NCBI GenBank assembly: GCA_949840805.1 | Contig: CATKXR010000003.1 | Coordinates: 96,506 to 160,505, forward strand | Source of the DNA: an uncultured Lachnospiraceae bacterium | GTDB lineage: Bacteria; Bacillota; Clostridia; Lachnospirales; Lachnospiraceae | Length of the DNA: 64,000 nucleotides | Direction: 5' to 3' | Shown here: one piece after another, positions 21,262 to 30,390 of the stretch | How the letters are laid out: the number at the start of each line of letters is the position of its first letter | Numbering within the stretch: position 1 is the stretch's first letter | Program-made: the position numbers and the translations under genes | The notes under the pieces: generated by a model | The model's database searches: none | The model's input: only the letters and a program-made list of their open reading frames with translations | What the model was told of the DNA's origin: nothing

Positions 21262-22119
21262 TACCTGGCACCCGTCTATTGTTCCCTCCCCACCGATCAC
21301 ATTAACAATCAAAAACGGCCACTCCTGCTCAAGCTCCAAAGTTCCCTGGATATCATATTTTTCAACCGTATAAAAGTCGCAGGACACCAGAAAGGTCTTA
21401 TCATATCCTGCCTCATGGGACACTGCCTTCTCTCCTGCTGCTTCCTCATAAGGACACCTTACCACATCCATAGCCTGCTTCTGGTGAAGCTCCCTGGGCT
21501 TTCCCCCGGGCATACGGCCGTAATCATACATTCGGTAAGTAATGGCAGAGTTTTGCTGAATCTCTATTAGCAGCGTCCCCTTCCGGATCGCGTGGACTGT
21601 TCCCGACGGAATCTGGAAAAAATCTCCTGAATGGATGGGACGCACCATCAAAAAATCATCCCATCGATTCTCATCCATCAACTGCTTCATTTCCTCCTTT
21701 GTCTTTGCGCGATGGCCGACAATAATGTCCGCGCCCTCCTCACAGTCCAGGATATACCAGCACTCCGTCTTTCCCCTCGCTCCGTTTTCGTGTGTCTTTG
21801 CATAAGCGTCATCCGGATGTACCTGGATGCTCAGATCTTCCTTTGCATCAATAAATTTCACCAATAAGGGAAATTCCTCCCCATCGACATTTCCAAACAG
21901 CTCCCGATGGTTTTCCCAAAGCCAGGATAAGGTCTTCCCTGCAAACCTGCCTTCAGATACCAGGCAGTCTCCCTGGGGATGGGCGCTGACCACCCAGGCT
22001 TCCCCGGTATCGTCTCCCGGTATCTCGTACCCGAAATAATCCCTCATCTTGTTCCCGCCCCACACCATCTCTTTGAAAACCGGCTCCAGCCTTATCATCT
22101 CTTTTTTCGTTTCCTTCAT
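21175..22119 (-). CDS. manA: class I mannose-6-phosphate isomerase
   Basis: Zinc enzyme that interconverts mannose 6-phosphate and fructose 6-phosphate. The 314-aa cupin protein has the metal ligands in QVHPDDAYA and KTECWYIL, and the PSGTVHAIRKG motif; residues IQQNSAITYRMYDYGR match the family. ATG 22119 follows GGAGAAG. It is the last gene of the gmu-like operon, 14 bases after the ROK kinase, which would phosphorylate the sugar or use the product. Its final codons are duplicated 2.8 kb downstream, yet this copy appears intact: ILPAGYGDARLEGKMSIVMSH is the expected ending. Confidence 0.95.
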   Translation of the reverse strand: MKETKKEMIRLEPVFKEMVWGGNKMRDYFGYEIPGDDTGEAWVVSAHPQGDCLVSEGRFAGKTLSWLWENHRELFGNVDGEEFPLLVKFIDAKEDLSIQVHPDDAYAKTHENGARGKTECWYILDCEEGADIIVGHRAKTKEEMKQLMDENRWDDFLMVRPIHSGDFFQIPSGTVHAIRKGTLLIEIQQNSAITYRMYDYGRMPGGKPRELHQKQAMDVVRCPYEEAAGEKAVSHEAGYDKTFLVSCDFYTVEKYDIQGTLELEQEWPFLIVNVIGGEGTIDGCQVKKGNCLILPAGYGDARLEGKMSIVMSHI

Positions 22120-22133
22120 CTTCTCCTTCTCCT

Positions 22134-23012
22134 TTATCCTTTTTCTTCCAAAGCATTCATCCCCAGCTTGAGCGCTCCCAGAATCCCCTGGTCGTCATTC
22201 AGCGAAGGAGCGACAATATAAGAATCCATATCCTCCAGCTCCTTTGTCTGCAGATACCCGCCGAGCATCTCCCTGACCTTTTCCCGTACCATGGGATATA
22301 ACTGCTGTTGGTGCATGACGCCGCCTCCCAAAATAATCTTCTGAGGAGACAAAATCAGAATATAGTTGGCAATCGCATAGGCCAGATAATAAGCCTCCAG
22401 CTCCCATACCTCCTGCCGTCCTGCCAGAGCCTCACCCTTCGCCTGCCAGCGTTCCTCGACAGCCGGCCCTGCTGCCAGGCCTTCCAGGCAATGGCCGTGG
22501 CTGGGACATTTACCTTTATAAGAATCATCCTTCCTTGCCGGAATCAGCATATGCCCTGCCTCCGGATGCTGCATTCCATGAACAAGCTTTCCCCCTGCCA
22601 TTATGCCTACCCCTACTCCGGTGCCAACTGTCATATATAAAGCTGTATCCAGCCCCTTCGCACAGCCCCAGGTACTCTCTCCCAGCATGGAACCATTTAC
22701 ATCCGTATCAAATCCTATCGGAATTTTCAGATTTTCACGAAAACACCCACAGATGTCATATCCTCTCCATGCCAGCTTTGATGTCATCAATATATGTCCG
22801 TAGGTCTTTGATTTCGGATCCAGATCCACAGGCCCGAAACAGCCCACTCCCAGAGCATTAATCTCATTATCCTGAAAATACTGAAGCAGTTTTGGCATTG
22901 TAATTTCCGGCGTCTCCGTCGGAATGGAGATCCTTTCCAATATCCTGCCATTTTCTGTTCCCACTGCACAGACCATTTTTGTGCCGCCTGCCTCTAATGC
23001 GCCGAATCTCAT
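22134..23012 (-). CDS. ROK-family fructokinase/sugar kinase
   Basis: Cytoplasmic ATP-dependent sugar kinase (292 aa). N-terminal phosphate loop GALEAGGTKMVCAVG, the ROK motif GVGCFGPVDL, the sugar-binding region TDVNGSMLGES, and a zinc site in GHMLIP...CPSHGHCLEG. The LEAGGTK start and overall plan match ScrK/GmuE-type fructokinases rather than glucokinases. ATG 23012 follows GGAGG. It sits between the PTS genes and manA; together these would channel mannose- or fructose-containing sugars into fructose 6-phosphate, as in the Bacillus gmu operon. Exact substrate is inferred. Confidence 0.88.
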   Translation of the reverse strand: MRFGALEAGGTKMVCAVGTENGRILERISIPTETPEITMPKLLQYFQDNEINALGVGCFGPVDLDPKSKTYGHILMTSKLAWRGYDICGCFRENLKIPIGFDTDVNGSMLGESTWGCAKGLDTALYMTVGTGVGVGIMAGGKLVHGMQHPEAGHMLIPARKDDSYKGKCPSHGHCLEGLAAGPAVEERWQAKGEALAGRQEVWELEAYYLAYAIANYILILSPQKIILGGGVMHQQQLYPMVREKVREMLGGYLQTKELEDMDSYIVAPSLNDDQGILGALKLGMNALEEKG

Positions 23013-23199
23013 ATTTCCTCCATTCTGCCTGCTTTACAGCATATCATACTCTGTAAATGCAAACAAGTATCCTGAGAAAAAAACTGCCTCATCCGCCCCA
23101 TGCTGTCAGACAGTGACGGCATGATTGCGTTTGGGCAGCCCCTTTCCTTTTATTTAAAAGTTACTAAAGTTCCCCTGTATCTCAAAATCTCAGGATGAT

Positions 23200-23520
23200 T
23201 TACTTGTCTTCAATCTTCTGATAAAGCTCAATCAATTCCCTTGCCAGAACCTTTGCCAGCTCCGTGCTGGCCATCTGGTCTTCTGCATGCATTAAAATCA
23301 GGGCAAATTCCACCTTATCTCCGGACGCTTCCTTCTGGAGCAGGGAACCATGGACCTCATGGGCCTGGGCATAAAAATCATCCCCCTCCTGCATCATTTT
23401 CTCTGCTTCTGCATAATCCCCGGCTTTTGCCTTCTGCAGAGCCTCAATATAACAGGACTTGGCGCTTCCGCTGTTGGAGATCATCTGTACACAGGTTATT
23501 GCAAAATCCTCGCTGATCAT
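23200..23520 (-). CDS. PTS lactose/cellobiose-type EIIA
   Basis: Soluble phosphocarrier (106 aa) of the Lac family, a three-helix protein that passes phosphate from HPr to EIIB. The active histidine is in ILMHAEDQMAS at about residue 78, with the preceding helix pattern SAKSCYIEALQKAKAGDYAEA (split). Length typical. Its ATG overlaps the EIIB stop codon by 4 bases (ATGA), so the two are translationally coupled. It is followed by a 187-base gap before the kinase gene in which a hairpin and T run may trim the transcript. Confidence 0.93.
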   Translation of the reverse strand: MISEDFAITCVQMISNSGSAKSCYIEALQKAKAGDYAEAEKMMQEGDDFYAQAHEVHGSLLQKEASGDKVEFALILMHAEDQMASTELAKVLARELIELYQKIEDK

Positions 23521-23819
23521 ACACCCATCACCTCCAATGCATGCTCCAGGACTTTCTTGCCATTCATCATCCCATAGTCTTTCATATCAATAGCTTCCAC
23601 AGGAGTATCGCCCGCGATCTTCTTCACATTAGCCAGTTCATAACGGATCTGCGGCCCAAGAAGCACAATGTCCACCGTCTCAATCTCTTTCTTTGCCTCC
23701 GACAGGGACTTTGCCTCGATCTCTACCTCTGCATTTTTCTCCTCGGCGGCCTTTTTCATCTTGGCCACCAGCATACTTGTCGACATCCCCGCATTACAAA
23801 CCAACAGAATCTTTTTCAT
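23517..23819 (-). CDS. PTS cellobiose/lichenan-type EIIB
   Basis: Phosphocarrier of 100 aa with the active cysteine in the N-terminal loop VCNAGMSTSMLV (Cys8), which is phosphorylated by EIIA and donates to the sugar in EIIC. The start at 23819 is chosen because the beta strand KKILLVC follows directly and AAGGAGAAGAAGAAC precedes it; the longer open frame upstream is basic, low-complexity sequence overlapping the EIIC end. The gene lies between EIIC and EIIA. Lichenan/cellobiose assignment follows family resemblance. Confidence 0.93.
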   Translation of the reverse strand: MKKILLVCNAGMSTSMLVAKMKKAAEEKNAEVEIEAKSLSEAKKEIETVDIVLLGPQIRYELANVKKIAGDTPVEAIDMKDYGMMNGKKVLEHALEVMGV

Positions 23820-23871
23820 GTTCTTCTTCTCCTTTTCTTTTCCTTTTCTACTTCGTTTTTTCGCTGCCTTT

Positions 23872-25170
23872 TTATTCTGACGCCATGGTTTTTTCCATGA
23901 CAATATCATTCATCTTAACAAACGGAATGTACAGTAAAATCCCCAATACCAGTATTACCAACTGGACGATAACTGCCCGGAAGTCTCCGCCTGTAGCCAG
24001 ATACCCGCTTAAGAGCGGCGGTGTCGTCCACGGAATATATACCACACATTCATTCATGAAATGCATTGTGGTTGCCGCGTATCCGATGATGATCCCGATT
24101 GCCGGAGTCAGCACAAAAGGAATGAGCATACACACGTTATACACGATAGAATATCCGAATATTACCGGCTCATTGATGTTGAAAAGCCCTGGCACGAAGG
24201 CCATCTGGGACACGCTCCTTGTCGCCTTGTTCCGGCTTACCAGCAAGGTTGCAATCAGCAGGCAGATTGTGGAACCGGACCCTCCCATCATACCAAATGC
24301 CGGGACAAATGCCACGTTGATAATGTTGGGAATGGCCTCCCCTGCCGCAAACGCCGCCATATTCTGGGTCATATTTACAATCAGCAGCGGTTCCAGGATA
24401 GAACTGTAAATAACGGACTGATGGATTCCCAGAATCCAGAGGAAGTTGCCCAGGCTGTACAAAAGCACACATCCCAGCAGGCCGGTAGTGGCCGTGCGCA
24501 GAGGCTCCTGGATCAGCATCGTGATAATATGTACCAAATCTGTGTGGAACAGATTATTCAAAAGCGCGCTGATCAGTGCAAATCCGGACAATATCAAAAT
24601 AAAGGGAATCAGCACATTAAAAGATTTTCCCACTGCCGGAGGAATACTGTCCCCCAGATTAATTTTAAGCTTTTTAATATTGCTGACCCAGATAAACACC
24701 TCCGTAGCTGCCAGTCCGATAATAACACCGGCAAACATAGCGCCTGTACCGATATTGCCAAAGCTTAAGGCACCCTGCGCCATCACTTCTTCGCTTCCGC
24801 CTATGGGAGTAATCCCAATTACATTCGGCATCATCATCACCAGTGCAGACAGGGAAACCACTGCCGCTGCCAGAGGATTCTCGTATCCTTTATTCTGAGA
24901 CAACATATAACCGATCACCGGCGCCACCAAAAGCGAACTGATATTCAAGGTGCCGTTGACGATCAGTGTTCCCCAATACTGGGCCCCTGTCAGGGTATCT
25001 CCCGACAAAATCCATTGAAACACCGTATTATTGATCAGTACCGCAAGCCCGGCCAGAATATATAACGGCATGATCGTTGCAAACGCATCCCTCAAAGACC
25101 TTAAATGAATCTCATTTCCCAGCTTTGAGGCAAACATGGTAAATTTTTCCACAAATTTGGAATCACCCAT
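23872..25170 (-). CDS. PTS cellobiose/lichenan-type EIIC permease
   Basis: Membrane transporter component (432 aa) of the Lac PTS family with about ten hydrophobic segments. It begins with a short cytoplasmic helix (FVEKFTMFASKLGNEIH) and the family's LRDAFATIMPLYILAG first membrane stretch; the conserved sugar-site region NINEPVIFGYSIVYN lies near residue 330. It carries the imported beta-glucoside or oligosaccharide across while phosphorylating it. ATG 25170 follows TAGGAGGAAAG. Positioned after the GH1 gene and before EIIB, as in gmu, cel and lic operons. Confidence 0.93.
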   Translation of the reverse strand: MGDSKFVEKFTMFASKLGNEIHLRSLRDAFATIMPLYILAGLAVLINNTVFQWILSGDTLTGAQYWGTLIVNGTLNISSLLVAPVIGYMLSQNKGYENPLAAAVVSLSALVMMMPNVIGITPIGGSEEVMAQGALSFGNIGTGAMFAGVIIGLAATEVFIWVSNIKKLKINLGDSIPPAVGKSFNVLIPFILILSGFALISALLNNLFHTDLVHIITMLIQEPLRTATTGLLGCVLLYSLGNFLWILGIHQSVIYSSILEPLLIVNMTQNMAAFAAGEAIPNIINVAFVPAFGMMGGSGSTICLLIATLLVSRNKATRSVSQMAFVPGLFNINEPVIFGYSIVYNVCMLIPFVLTPAIGIIIGYAATTMHFMNECVVYIPWTTPPLLSGYLATGGDFRAVIVQLVILVLGILLYIPFVKMNDIVMEKTMASE

Positions 25171-25259
25171 TTTTCTTTCCTCCTACTACAATTATGTACT
25201 GCTTCCTAGCTGCCATTTTCTCTGCGGCAATTCGGACTTCGTTTGAACAGCCTTCATTT

Positions 25260-26654
25260 TTATTGTTCCCGTTCCCTGATCACCTCCTGAAGCCATCCGG
25301 CAGATTTCTTAAGCCTTCGCTGATAGTTTCCTGCCAGATCCACCTCAACCATGCCATACCGGTTTTTAAAAGCATTGTTCCAGGACCAGTTATCAATCAA
25401 TCCCCAATAGTGGTAGCCCATACATCTGGCACCGTCCTGGATCGATTTCAGAATCCATTCCAAGTGCTCTTTTACAAATTCAATCCGATAATCATCCTGA
25501 ATCTGTCCGTCCTTGCCGCGGAAACGGTCTTCATGTTCCACGCCCATGCCATTTTCCGAGATAAAGAACTTAAGATCTGGATATTCCTCCTTCATCTTCA
25601 TTCCAAAATCATAGATCCCCTTGGGATAAATCTCCCATCCCCGGTAAATATTCATCTTAGCATCCGGCCACACATAAGGATCCGCATATTTAGGATAGCC
25701 ATTTTCATCAAACTTTTCTTTTGGCGCCTGGACACGGGAAGGATGATAATAATTAAAGCCAAGCCAGTCTACCTTTCCCATTTTCAAAATCTGCTCGTCT
25801 CCAGGCCTCATATCCGGAAGGAGGCCGTTTTCCTCCAATGTCTTTAGAATATCTTGGGGAAGCTTCCCTTCCGCTACCAGGTCCAGCCACCACCGGTTCT
25901 TTACCCCATCCTCCATGCGAAGCGCTTCCAGATCTTCGGGGCTTGGATTTTCCTTCGTGTAAGGCGGTGCAAAACAATTGATCAGGCCGATCTTTGCATC
26001 CGGCAAAAGGTATCCCTCTTCCTTGGCCTTTCTGAATTCCCGCACTGCCAGGCTATGGGCGAGGGACAGATGATACTGCACCGTCATGCCTCTTTTGGCG
26101 TCCCGGACAAACGGATACCAAAGGCCGTCCCGATATCTCTGGTCTGGTTCCACAATCGGTTCATTAAAGGTAAACCAGTAGGTAATCTCCTTGCCAAACT
26201 CCCTGAAAGCCGTCCTTGCGTACACGGCATAAGCCTCCACGACCTCCCGGTTCTCCCATCCGCCCCTTTGAAACAGATAAGAAGGCATATCGAAATGATA
26301 CAGATTCATAAACAGCTCAATCTTCTGTTCCCTGGCGCAGGCACATACCTTATGATAAAAATCCGCCCCCTTGGGATTCAGCTTCTGATTCTGGTCCATC
26401 AGCCTGCTCCACTGTATGGAGGTCCTGAAAGAATCCAGTCCCAGGCTTTTTAAAAGCTTAATATCTTCTTCATATTTTTCATAAAAATTATTTCCCACAT
26501 AGCTTCCGACCTTATTATAAAAATCGGAAATCGACAAATCCGACCAGGTATCCCAGATATTCTCCAGCTTTCCCCCGGTCCGGTAAGCTCCTTCTGTCTG
26601 TGGCCCCGACATAGCCGCCCCCATAAAAAAATCCTTCGGCAATCGAATTTCCAT
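25260..26654 (-). CDS. GH1 6-phospho-beta-glucosidase
   Basis: Cytoplasmic glycosidase (464 aa) that would split the phosphorylated disaccharide delivered by the PTS. The acid/base glutamate is in WFTFNEPIV and the nucleophile in FFISENGMG; the N-terminus LPKDFFMGAAMSGPQTEGA is the GH1 sugar-site pattern. Being next to EIIC suggests a phospho-glucosidase, and some relatives are phospho-mannosidases; the sequence does not settle which. ATG 26654 follows GAGGAGGAGAAGG. It is the first gene of the unit, directly after the promoter and operator at 26.7 kb, separate from the regulator's terminator. Confidence 0.92.
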   Translation of the reverse strand: MEIRLPKDFFMGAAMSGPQTEGAYRTGGKLENIWDTWSDLSISDFYNKVGSYVGNNFYEKYEEDIKLLKSLGLDSFRTSIQWSRLMDQNQKLNPKGADFYHKVCACAREQKIELFMNLYHFDMPSYLFQRGGWENREVVEAYAVYARTAFREFGKEITYWFTFNEPIVEPDQRYRDGLWYPFVRDAKRGMTVQYHLSLAHSLAVREFRKAKEEGYLLPDAKIGLINCFAPPYTKENPSPEDLEALRMEDGVKNRWWLDLVAEGKLPQDILKTLEENGLLPDMRPGDEQILKMGKVDWLGFNYYHPSRVQAPKEKFDENGYPKYADPYVWPDAKMNIYRGWEIYPKGIYDFGMKMKEEYPDLKFFISENGMGVEHEDRFRGKDGQIQDDYRIEFVKEHLEWILKSIQDGARCMGYHYWGLIDNWSWNNAFKNRYGMVEVDLAGNYQRRLKKSAGWLQEVIREREQ

Positions 26655-26695
26655 TCCTTCTCCTCCTCATTATATGTTATGCTTTAAAATTTAAT

Positions 26696-26705
26696 TGTTA
26701 TAACA
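26696..26705. promoter_or_regulatory. candidate GntR operator at GH1 promoter
   Basis: Perfect palindrome TGTTATAACA centred near the transcription start, 8 bases after the -10 box. Nine of ten bases recur at the regulator's own promoter. Confidence 0.55.
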
Positions 26706-26712
26706 TATTTTT

Positions 26713-26740
26713 ATTATATTATATTTTCATGTTTTGTCAA
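26713..26740 (-). promoter_or_regulatory. promoter of the sugar PTS operon
   Basis: On the minus strand TTGACA, 16 bases, TATAAT, with the palindromic operator just downstream. Separate from the terminator that ends the regulator gene, so the operon is its own transcription unit. Confidence 0.75.
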
Positions 26741-26819
26741 GAGTATTTTGAAGATTTTTATTAAATTTTTTACAAAGGGCTGAACAGTTTCAATGATACT
26801 GTTGTGAAAATAGAAAAAA

Positions 26820-26853
26820 GCTGCAAAACTGTTTATCCAAACAGTCTTGCAGC
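26820..26853 (-). terminator. terminator after the GntR regulator gene
   Basis: GCTGCAA-type arms of 15 bases (26820-26834 and 26839-26853, one mismatch) with a 4-base loop; on the minus strand the stem is followed by TTTTTTC. Strong intrinsic terminator. Confidence 0.9.
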
Positions 26854-26915
26854 CTTCAGACCATAACCATCCTGTCTTCTTCCGTCATCCGTTCCAATGC
26901 CAAAACCATTGTCTT

Positions 26916-27635
26916 TCATCTCACACTGACCGTCCTCAATACAAAACGGTCCGCCCTATGGCGCGATTTTGAATATTCAAATATTCTTCCGTCGTCTAAA
27001 TACGCCGTCTGTTCCACCTCAAACAATGGCATCTCCTTATCCCCTATTGCCAGCCATTCCTTTTCTTCTTGGGTAGGCATGTCGGCACGGGCTGTCCGAT
27101 GGGCGCTTTTGATCTTTAGTTTCAGCTTATGCTCTATATATTCATAGATGGAATTTTCTACCACTTCCGCCGTGATACCTGTTATAAAATCAGTGGGCAT
27201 GTAAGTATATTCCACCACATATGGCTCCCCGTCCACAAATCGTGTCCTGCAGATATAGCAGACAAAGGCCGTCTCTGCCACTTTCAGCTTCTCCGCCACA
27301 GACTTTGGCGCCTGCAAAAGAGAAAACTGATGTACCTTAGATTCCACTTTCCTTCCCTGCATATCCTTGGTGAATCCTCCGAACTGCAGGGATCTTGCAA
27401 AACCTTCGGAATCGGAGCTTTCCCCGGCCGTCATTTTTACATAGGTTCCTGCCCCGCGCCGCCTTGTGATCAGGCCTCTGTATACCAGCAGGTCAAGCGC
27501 TTCCCGGATAGTAATCCGGGAAGCGTCATACTGCCTGCAAAGTTCCATCTCCTGGGGAAGCTTTTCATCTGCTTCGTATTCCCCTGACCAGATCTTGTTT
27601 TGGATATCTTCAGCTATACTTTCATATTTAAACAT
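26916..27635 (-). CDS. GntR-family regulator with UTRA ligand domain
   Basis: Repressor-type protein of 239 aa: residues 1-70 are the GntR winged helix (KLPQEMELCRQYDASRITIREALDLL) and residues 90-235 the UTRA domain that binds a sugar phosphate, with VVEYTYMPTDFITG and the closing EQTAYLDDGRIFEYSKSRHRADRF. It is divergent in job, not direction, from the sugar operon: read on the same strand with a terminator between. Role by position: local regulator of the PTS/GH1 operon like GmuR or BglR, released by a phosphorylated substrate. The operator-like palindrome overlaps its own -10 box, implying autorepression. Confidence 0.9.
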   Translation of the reverse strand: MFKYESIAEDIQNKIWSGEYEADEKLPQEMELCRQYDASRITIREALDLLVYRGLITRRRGAGTYVKMTAGESSDSEGFARSLQFGGFTKDMQGRKVESKVHQFSLLQAPKSVAEKLKVAETAFVCYICRTRFVDGEPYVVEYTYMPTDFITGITAEVVENSIYEYIEHKLKLKIKSAHRTARADMPTQEEKEWLAIGDKEMPLFEVEQTAYLDDGRIFEYSKSRHRADRFVLRTVSVR

Positions 27636-27674
27636 ATTTTTTGCCTTTCCTGTTGTTATGGATATTCCCTATAT

Positions 27675-27704
27675 TGTTATATCATTTTACAACCGGAAAG
27701 TCAA
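27675..27704 (-). promoter_or_regulatory. promoter and operator-like site of the GntR gene
   Basis: On the minus strand TTGACT, 17 bases, TATAAC. The -10 box overlaps TGTTATATCA (27675-27684, plus-strand reading), which differs by one base from the palindrome at the GH1 promoter. Confidence 0.6.
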
Positions 27705-27719
27705 ATCAACACTGACTTA

Positions 27720-29171
27720 TCAATGACGATGCATCGCCACCTCGTCAGCTCCCAGATTTTTCAGGTTCTCATGAACCTCCCTCTTATCAGCCTGCCCGAT
27801 CAAAAGGTCTCTGGCTTTTTTGGATTCCATCTCTGTCCTGTGCTTACTGGGGCCGCCTACACATCCGCCCACGCAGACCATGCCTTCCACAAAATCAGCC
27901 GGCAGCTTGCCCACCTTCATGAGCAGCAAGGCCTTCTTGCACTCGGCCGCACCATTACACTGCATCACATTAGGCTTAATATCTTCATTCATTTCCTTAA
28001 AGCACTGAACCACTGCCGCGGTTACGCCGCCGGAATTGCCGAACCGCTTGCCGAATACAGAGCTGTCCTGGTATGTATTCTCCTCTGGTTCCAGCTCCAC
28101 GCCCTTTGCCCTCATCATGGCGCGGATCTCTCCAAAGGTCATGGCATAATCGGCGTTTCCCGTAATATTCAGATCCAGGGTCTCGCTCTTCTTGGCAATA
28201 CAAGGCCCGATAAATACGGTAATCGTCTCCGGATCACGCTCCTTTAACATCCGGGATACCCCGCACATCGGAGAAACCGTAGTGGACATATTGTCAAGAA
28301 GGGTCGGAAAATGCTGTTTAATCATATTCACAAAAGCCGGACAGCAGGAAGTGGTCATCTTTTTCCCTTCCTTGTAGGCTTCCGCCCACTCTGCCGCCTC
28401 TGCCGCCGCGGTCAGGTCCCCGCCTAAGCCCACTTCTACCATATCGGCAAAACCGATCTTTTTAAGGGCCGTCTTCCAGCTTGCCATGGTAATATCCGGC
28501 CCGAACTGGCCTTCTGTGGCAGGCGCTACCATTGCCACCACCCGCTTTCCGGCGTTAATCAGCCGGATCACATCCACCATAAAGGTCTTGGTTCCGATCG
28601 CTCCAAAGGGGCAGCTATGGATGCAGGCACCGCACTGGATACATTTTTTCTCATCGATCACACAGATTCCATACTCGTCATACGTGATCGCGTCTACAGG
28701 ACATACTTTCTTACAGGGCCGCTCCAAATGGGCAATGGCGCTGTAGGGACATGCCTGGGCGCACTTGCCGCATTCCTTACATTTATTAGGGTCAATGTGG
28801 GCGCGGCTGTCCCCGATGGTAATGGCGCCGAAATTACAGGAATTCTGGCATGCCTTGCCCATACAGTTCCGGCAGTTGTCAGTAACCACATAAGACGCGA
28901 TAGGACATTCCTCACAGGCCGCATTGATGACCTGTACCACATTCAGGGAATCTTTGCCAGTCGGGCATTTTCCCTCTGCCAGACGGATCCTCTGCTTTAT
29001 GATTTCTCTCTCTTTGTAGATGCAGCAGCGGAACTGAGCCTGCGGGCCGGGGAACATTTTGTAGGGAAGCTCCTCTCTCTCCTCTTCCAGAGTTCCCTCC
29101 CATGCCAGCTTCGCCACTTCACGAAGCAGGTCGTGCTTGATTTTTAAAATTGTCGCATCATTCGTTACCAC
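27720..29171 (-). CDS. [FeFe]-hydrogenase, group B type
   Basis: Iron-sulfur enzyme (483 aa) with the three H-cluster motifs: L1 TTSCCPAF, L2 FIGPCIAKKSE, L3 GMVCVGGCVGG. The N-terminal 190 residues are packed with cysteines (ACEECPIAS, NCRNCMGKACQNSC, two CxxCxxCxxxCP ferredoxin motifs), giving room for three or more clusters to relay electrons. L2 has GPC instead of the MPC of group A enzymes, which together with the neighbours suggests group B. Soluble; no signal. Translation starts at GTG 29171 ten bases after AAGGAGG. Last gene of the unit with HydS and a phosphatase. Whether it makes hydrogen, consumes it or only senses it is not known for this group. Confidence 0.88.
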   Translation of the reverse strand: MVTNDATILKIKHDLLREVAKLAWEGTLEEEREELPYKMFPGPQAQFRCCIYKEREIIKQRIRLAEGKCPTGKDSLNVVQVINAACEECPIASYVVTDNCRNCMGKACQNSCNFGAITIGDSRAHIDPNKCKECGKCAQACPYSAIAHLERPCKKVCPVDAITYDEYGICVIDEKKCIQCGACIHSCPFGAIGTKTFMVDVIRLINAGKRVVAMVAPATEGQFGPDITMASWKTALKKIGFADMVEVGLGGDLTAAAEAAEWAEAYKEGKKMTTSCCPAFVNMIKQHFPTLLDNMSTTVSPMCGVSRMLKERDPETITVFIGPCIAKKSETLDLNITGNADYAMTFGEIRAMMRAKGVELEPEENTYQDSSVFGKRFGNSGGVTAAVVQCFKEMNEDIKPNVMQCNGAAECKKALLLMKVGKLPADFVEGMVCVGGCVGGPSKHRTEMESKKARDLLIGQADKREVHENLKNLGADEVAMHRH

Positions 29172-29208
29172 GAGCTTTTAACCTCCTTATTCTTGCAGAA
29201 AATAAATC

Positions 29209-30390
29209 TTAATAATATGTGACCGTAACGGGCTTTCCCATCTCCTCCACCGCATGCTTTAACTGTTCCACCAGGTTCTGCCGGATTCCCAGGTCAAAAG
29301 GCAGGCCGGGATTCTGATAGGCGCTGTTGATTGCTTTTCCCACATACATGTGAAGCTCCGTGCAGTCCTCGATCAGCATCTTGGCCACCATGGACGCCCC
29401 GTTAGGCTTATCCAGTTCCAGGAAAAAATCTTCCGATACGGTCTCTTTCTTCGTGTACCGTTTCAGCAATTGGATCACCCGGTTCAACGTCAGCACGCCT
29501 TCCGTCACCAGGTCAATGCCGTCCATATAAGCAATCGGCGGAATATCCGGGTCCACATAATCCATGGACACGTCCAGAGATTTATTCAGTACCCGGGATA
29601 CGATGGTGGAACTGGTCCCGCCGCAGACGATCCTCCTGGTCTCGTCTCCGCCGCCCATCCAGCTGCTTACCATCTCCACATCCCTTGACGCATCCTGTGC
29701 CGGGCCTGTCATAAGATGGACGGGCTTGGCGTTAATGACCCGCATGCAGGCAACGGTCGTATCATCGCCGGGACGGTACTCATAAAGCTCGTCACATGCC
29801 TGACAGACTGCCGATGCCAGCCGCATGGCGGATATGGTCTTTGCATACTGCTTTACTGCATAATCTGCAATATCCTCCCACACCCATCCGAAATTCAGGA
29901 GACGTCCCACCCCCGCATGGATGGTCCCGTCGCTCATCAAAAGAAGCGCATCTCCCTTCTGCACCGTAAACCGGTATTCATTGATCCTCTTTCCCTTAAC
30001 TTCGCGGATATTCTCAGGAATCGTCATAAGCTTTCCGTTCCGGATAAAGATACAGCCCGGATTGTCAAATTCCACCAGGTAGGCATCCCCGTTGTGGAAC
30101 ACCTGAAGGATACTGAAGGTGGCATAGGCCACCTGGCGCACCTGGCAGATCGGAAGAGTCTCCACAATCGTCTCCACACACTCTTCCAGGGAGGCTCCGT
30201 TCAAAAACATGGTTCCCAGGATCTTGGATGTCAGGGTGGCCAGAATATTGGCCTTTACGCCGCTTCCCATACCATCTGCAAGGATCATAATATTGGAATC
30301 TTCAGTCTTAAGGATCTCTACTTTATCCCCGCACAGAATCTCGGTAAATTTATTCAGGCTCTTATATGCAACATCTACGGAAACTCCCAT
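29209..30390 (-). CDS. PP2C/SpoIIE-type serine phosphatase
   Basis: Protein of 393 aa whose first ~230 residues form a SpoIIE-like PP2C domain: ILADGMGSGVKA carries the metal-binding aspartate and glycine, and LLMSDGTIHAG and YRPGDDTTVACMRV carry further metal ligands. The remaining ~160 residues form a second domain I cannot name, with a CGGTSSTIVSR segment. There is no membrane helix. Its ATG directly follows the HydS stop (TAAATG), indicating translational coupling. Such phosphatases often control anti-anti-sigma proteins; coupling to a PAS-containing hydrogenase suggests that redox or hydrogen state sets phosphatase activity. The target is not in the window. Confidence 0.85.
   Translation of the reverse strand: MGVSVDVAYKSLNKFTEILCGDKVEILKTEDSNIMILADGMGSGVKANILATLTSKILGTMFLNGASLEECVETIVETLPICQVRQVAYATFSILQVFHNGDAYLVEFDNPGCIFIRNGKLMTIPENIREVKGKRINEYRFTVQKGDALLLMSDGTIHAGVGRLLNFGWVWEDIADYAVKQYAKTISAMRLASAVCQACDELYEYRPGDDTTVACMRVINAKPVHLMTGPAQDASRDVEMVSSWMGGGDETRRIVCGGTSSTIVSRVLNKSLDVSMDYVDPDIPPIAYMDGIDLVTEGVLTLNRVIQLLKRYTKKETVSEDFFLELDKPNGASMVAKMLIEDCTELHMYVGKAINSAYQNPGLPFDLGIRQNLVEQLKHAVEEMGKPVTVTYY

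Noticed and set aside
23085..23165. Attenuator between EIIA and the ROK kinase gene
   Set aside because: A T run follows on the minus strand, but the stem is long and loosely paired; evidence insufficient for a feature.
24061..24768. Open frame of 235 codons on the plus strand
   Set aside because: Antisense to the EIIC gene without start signals; composition is that of a shadow.
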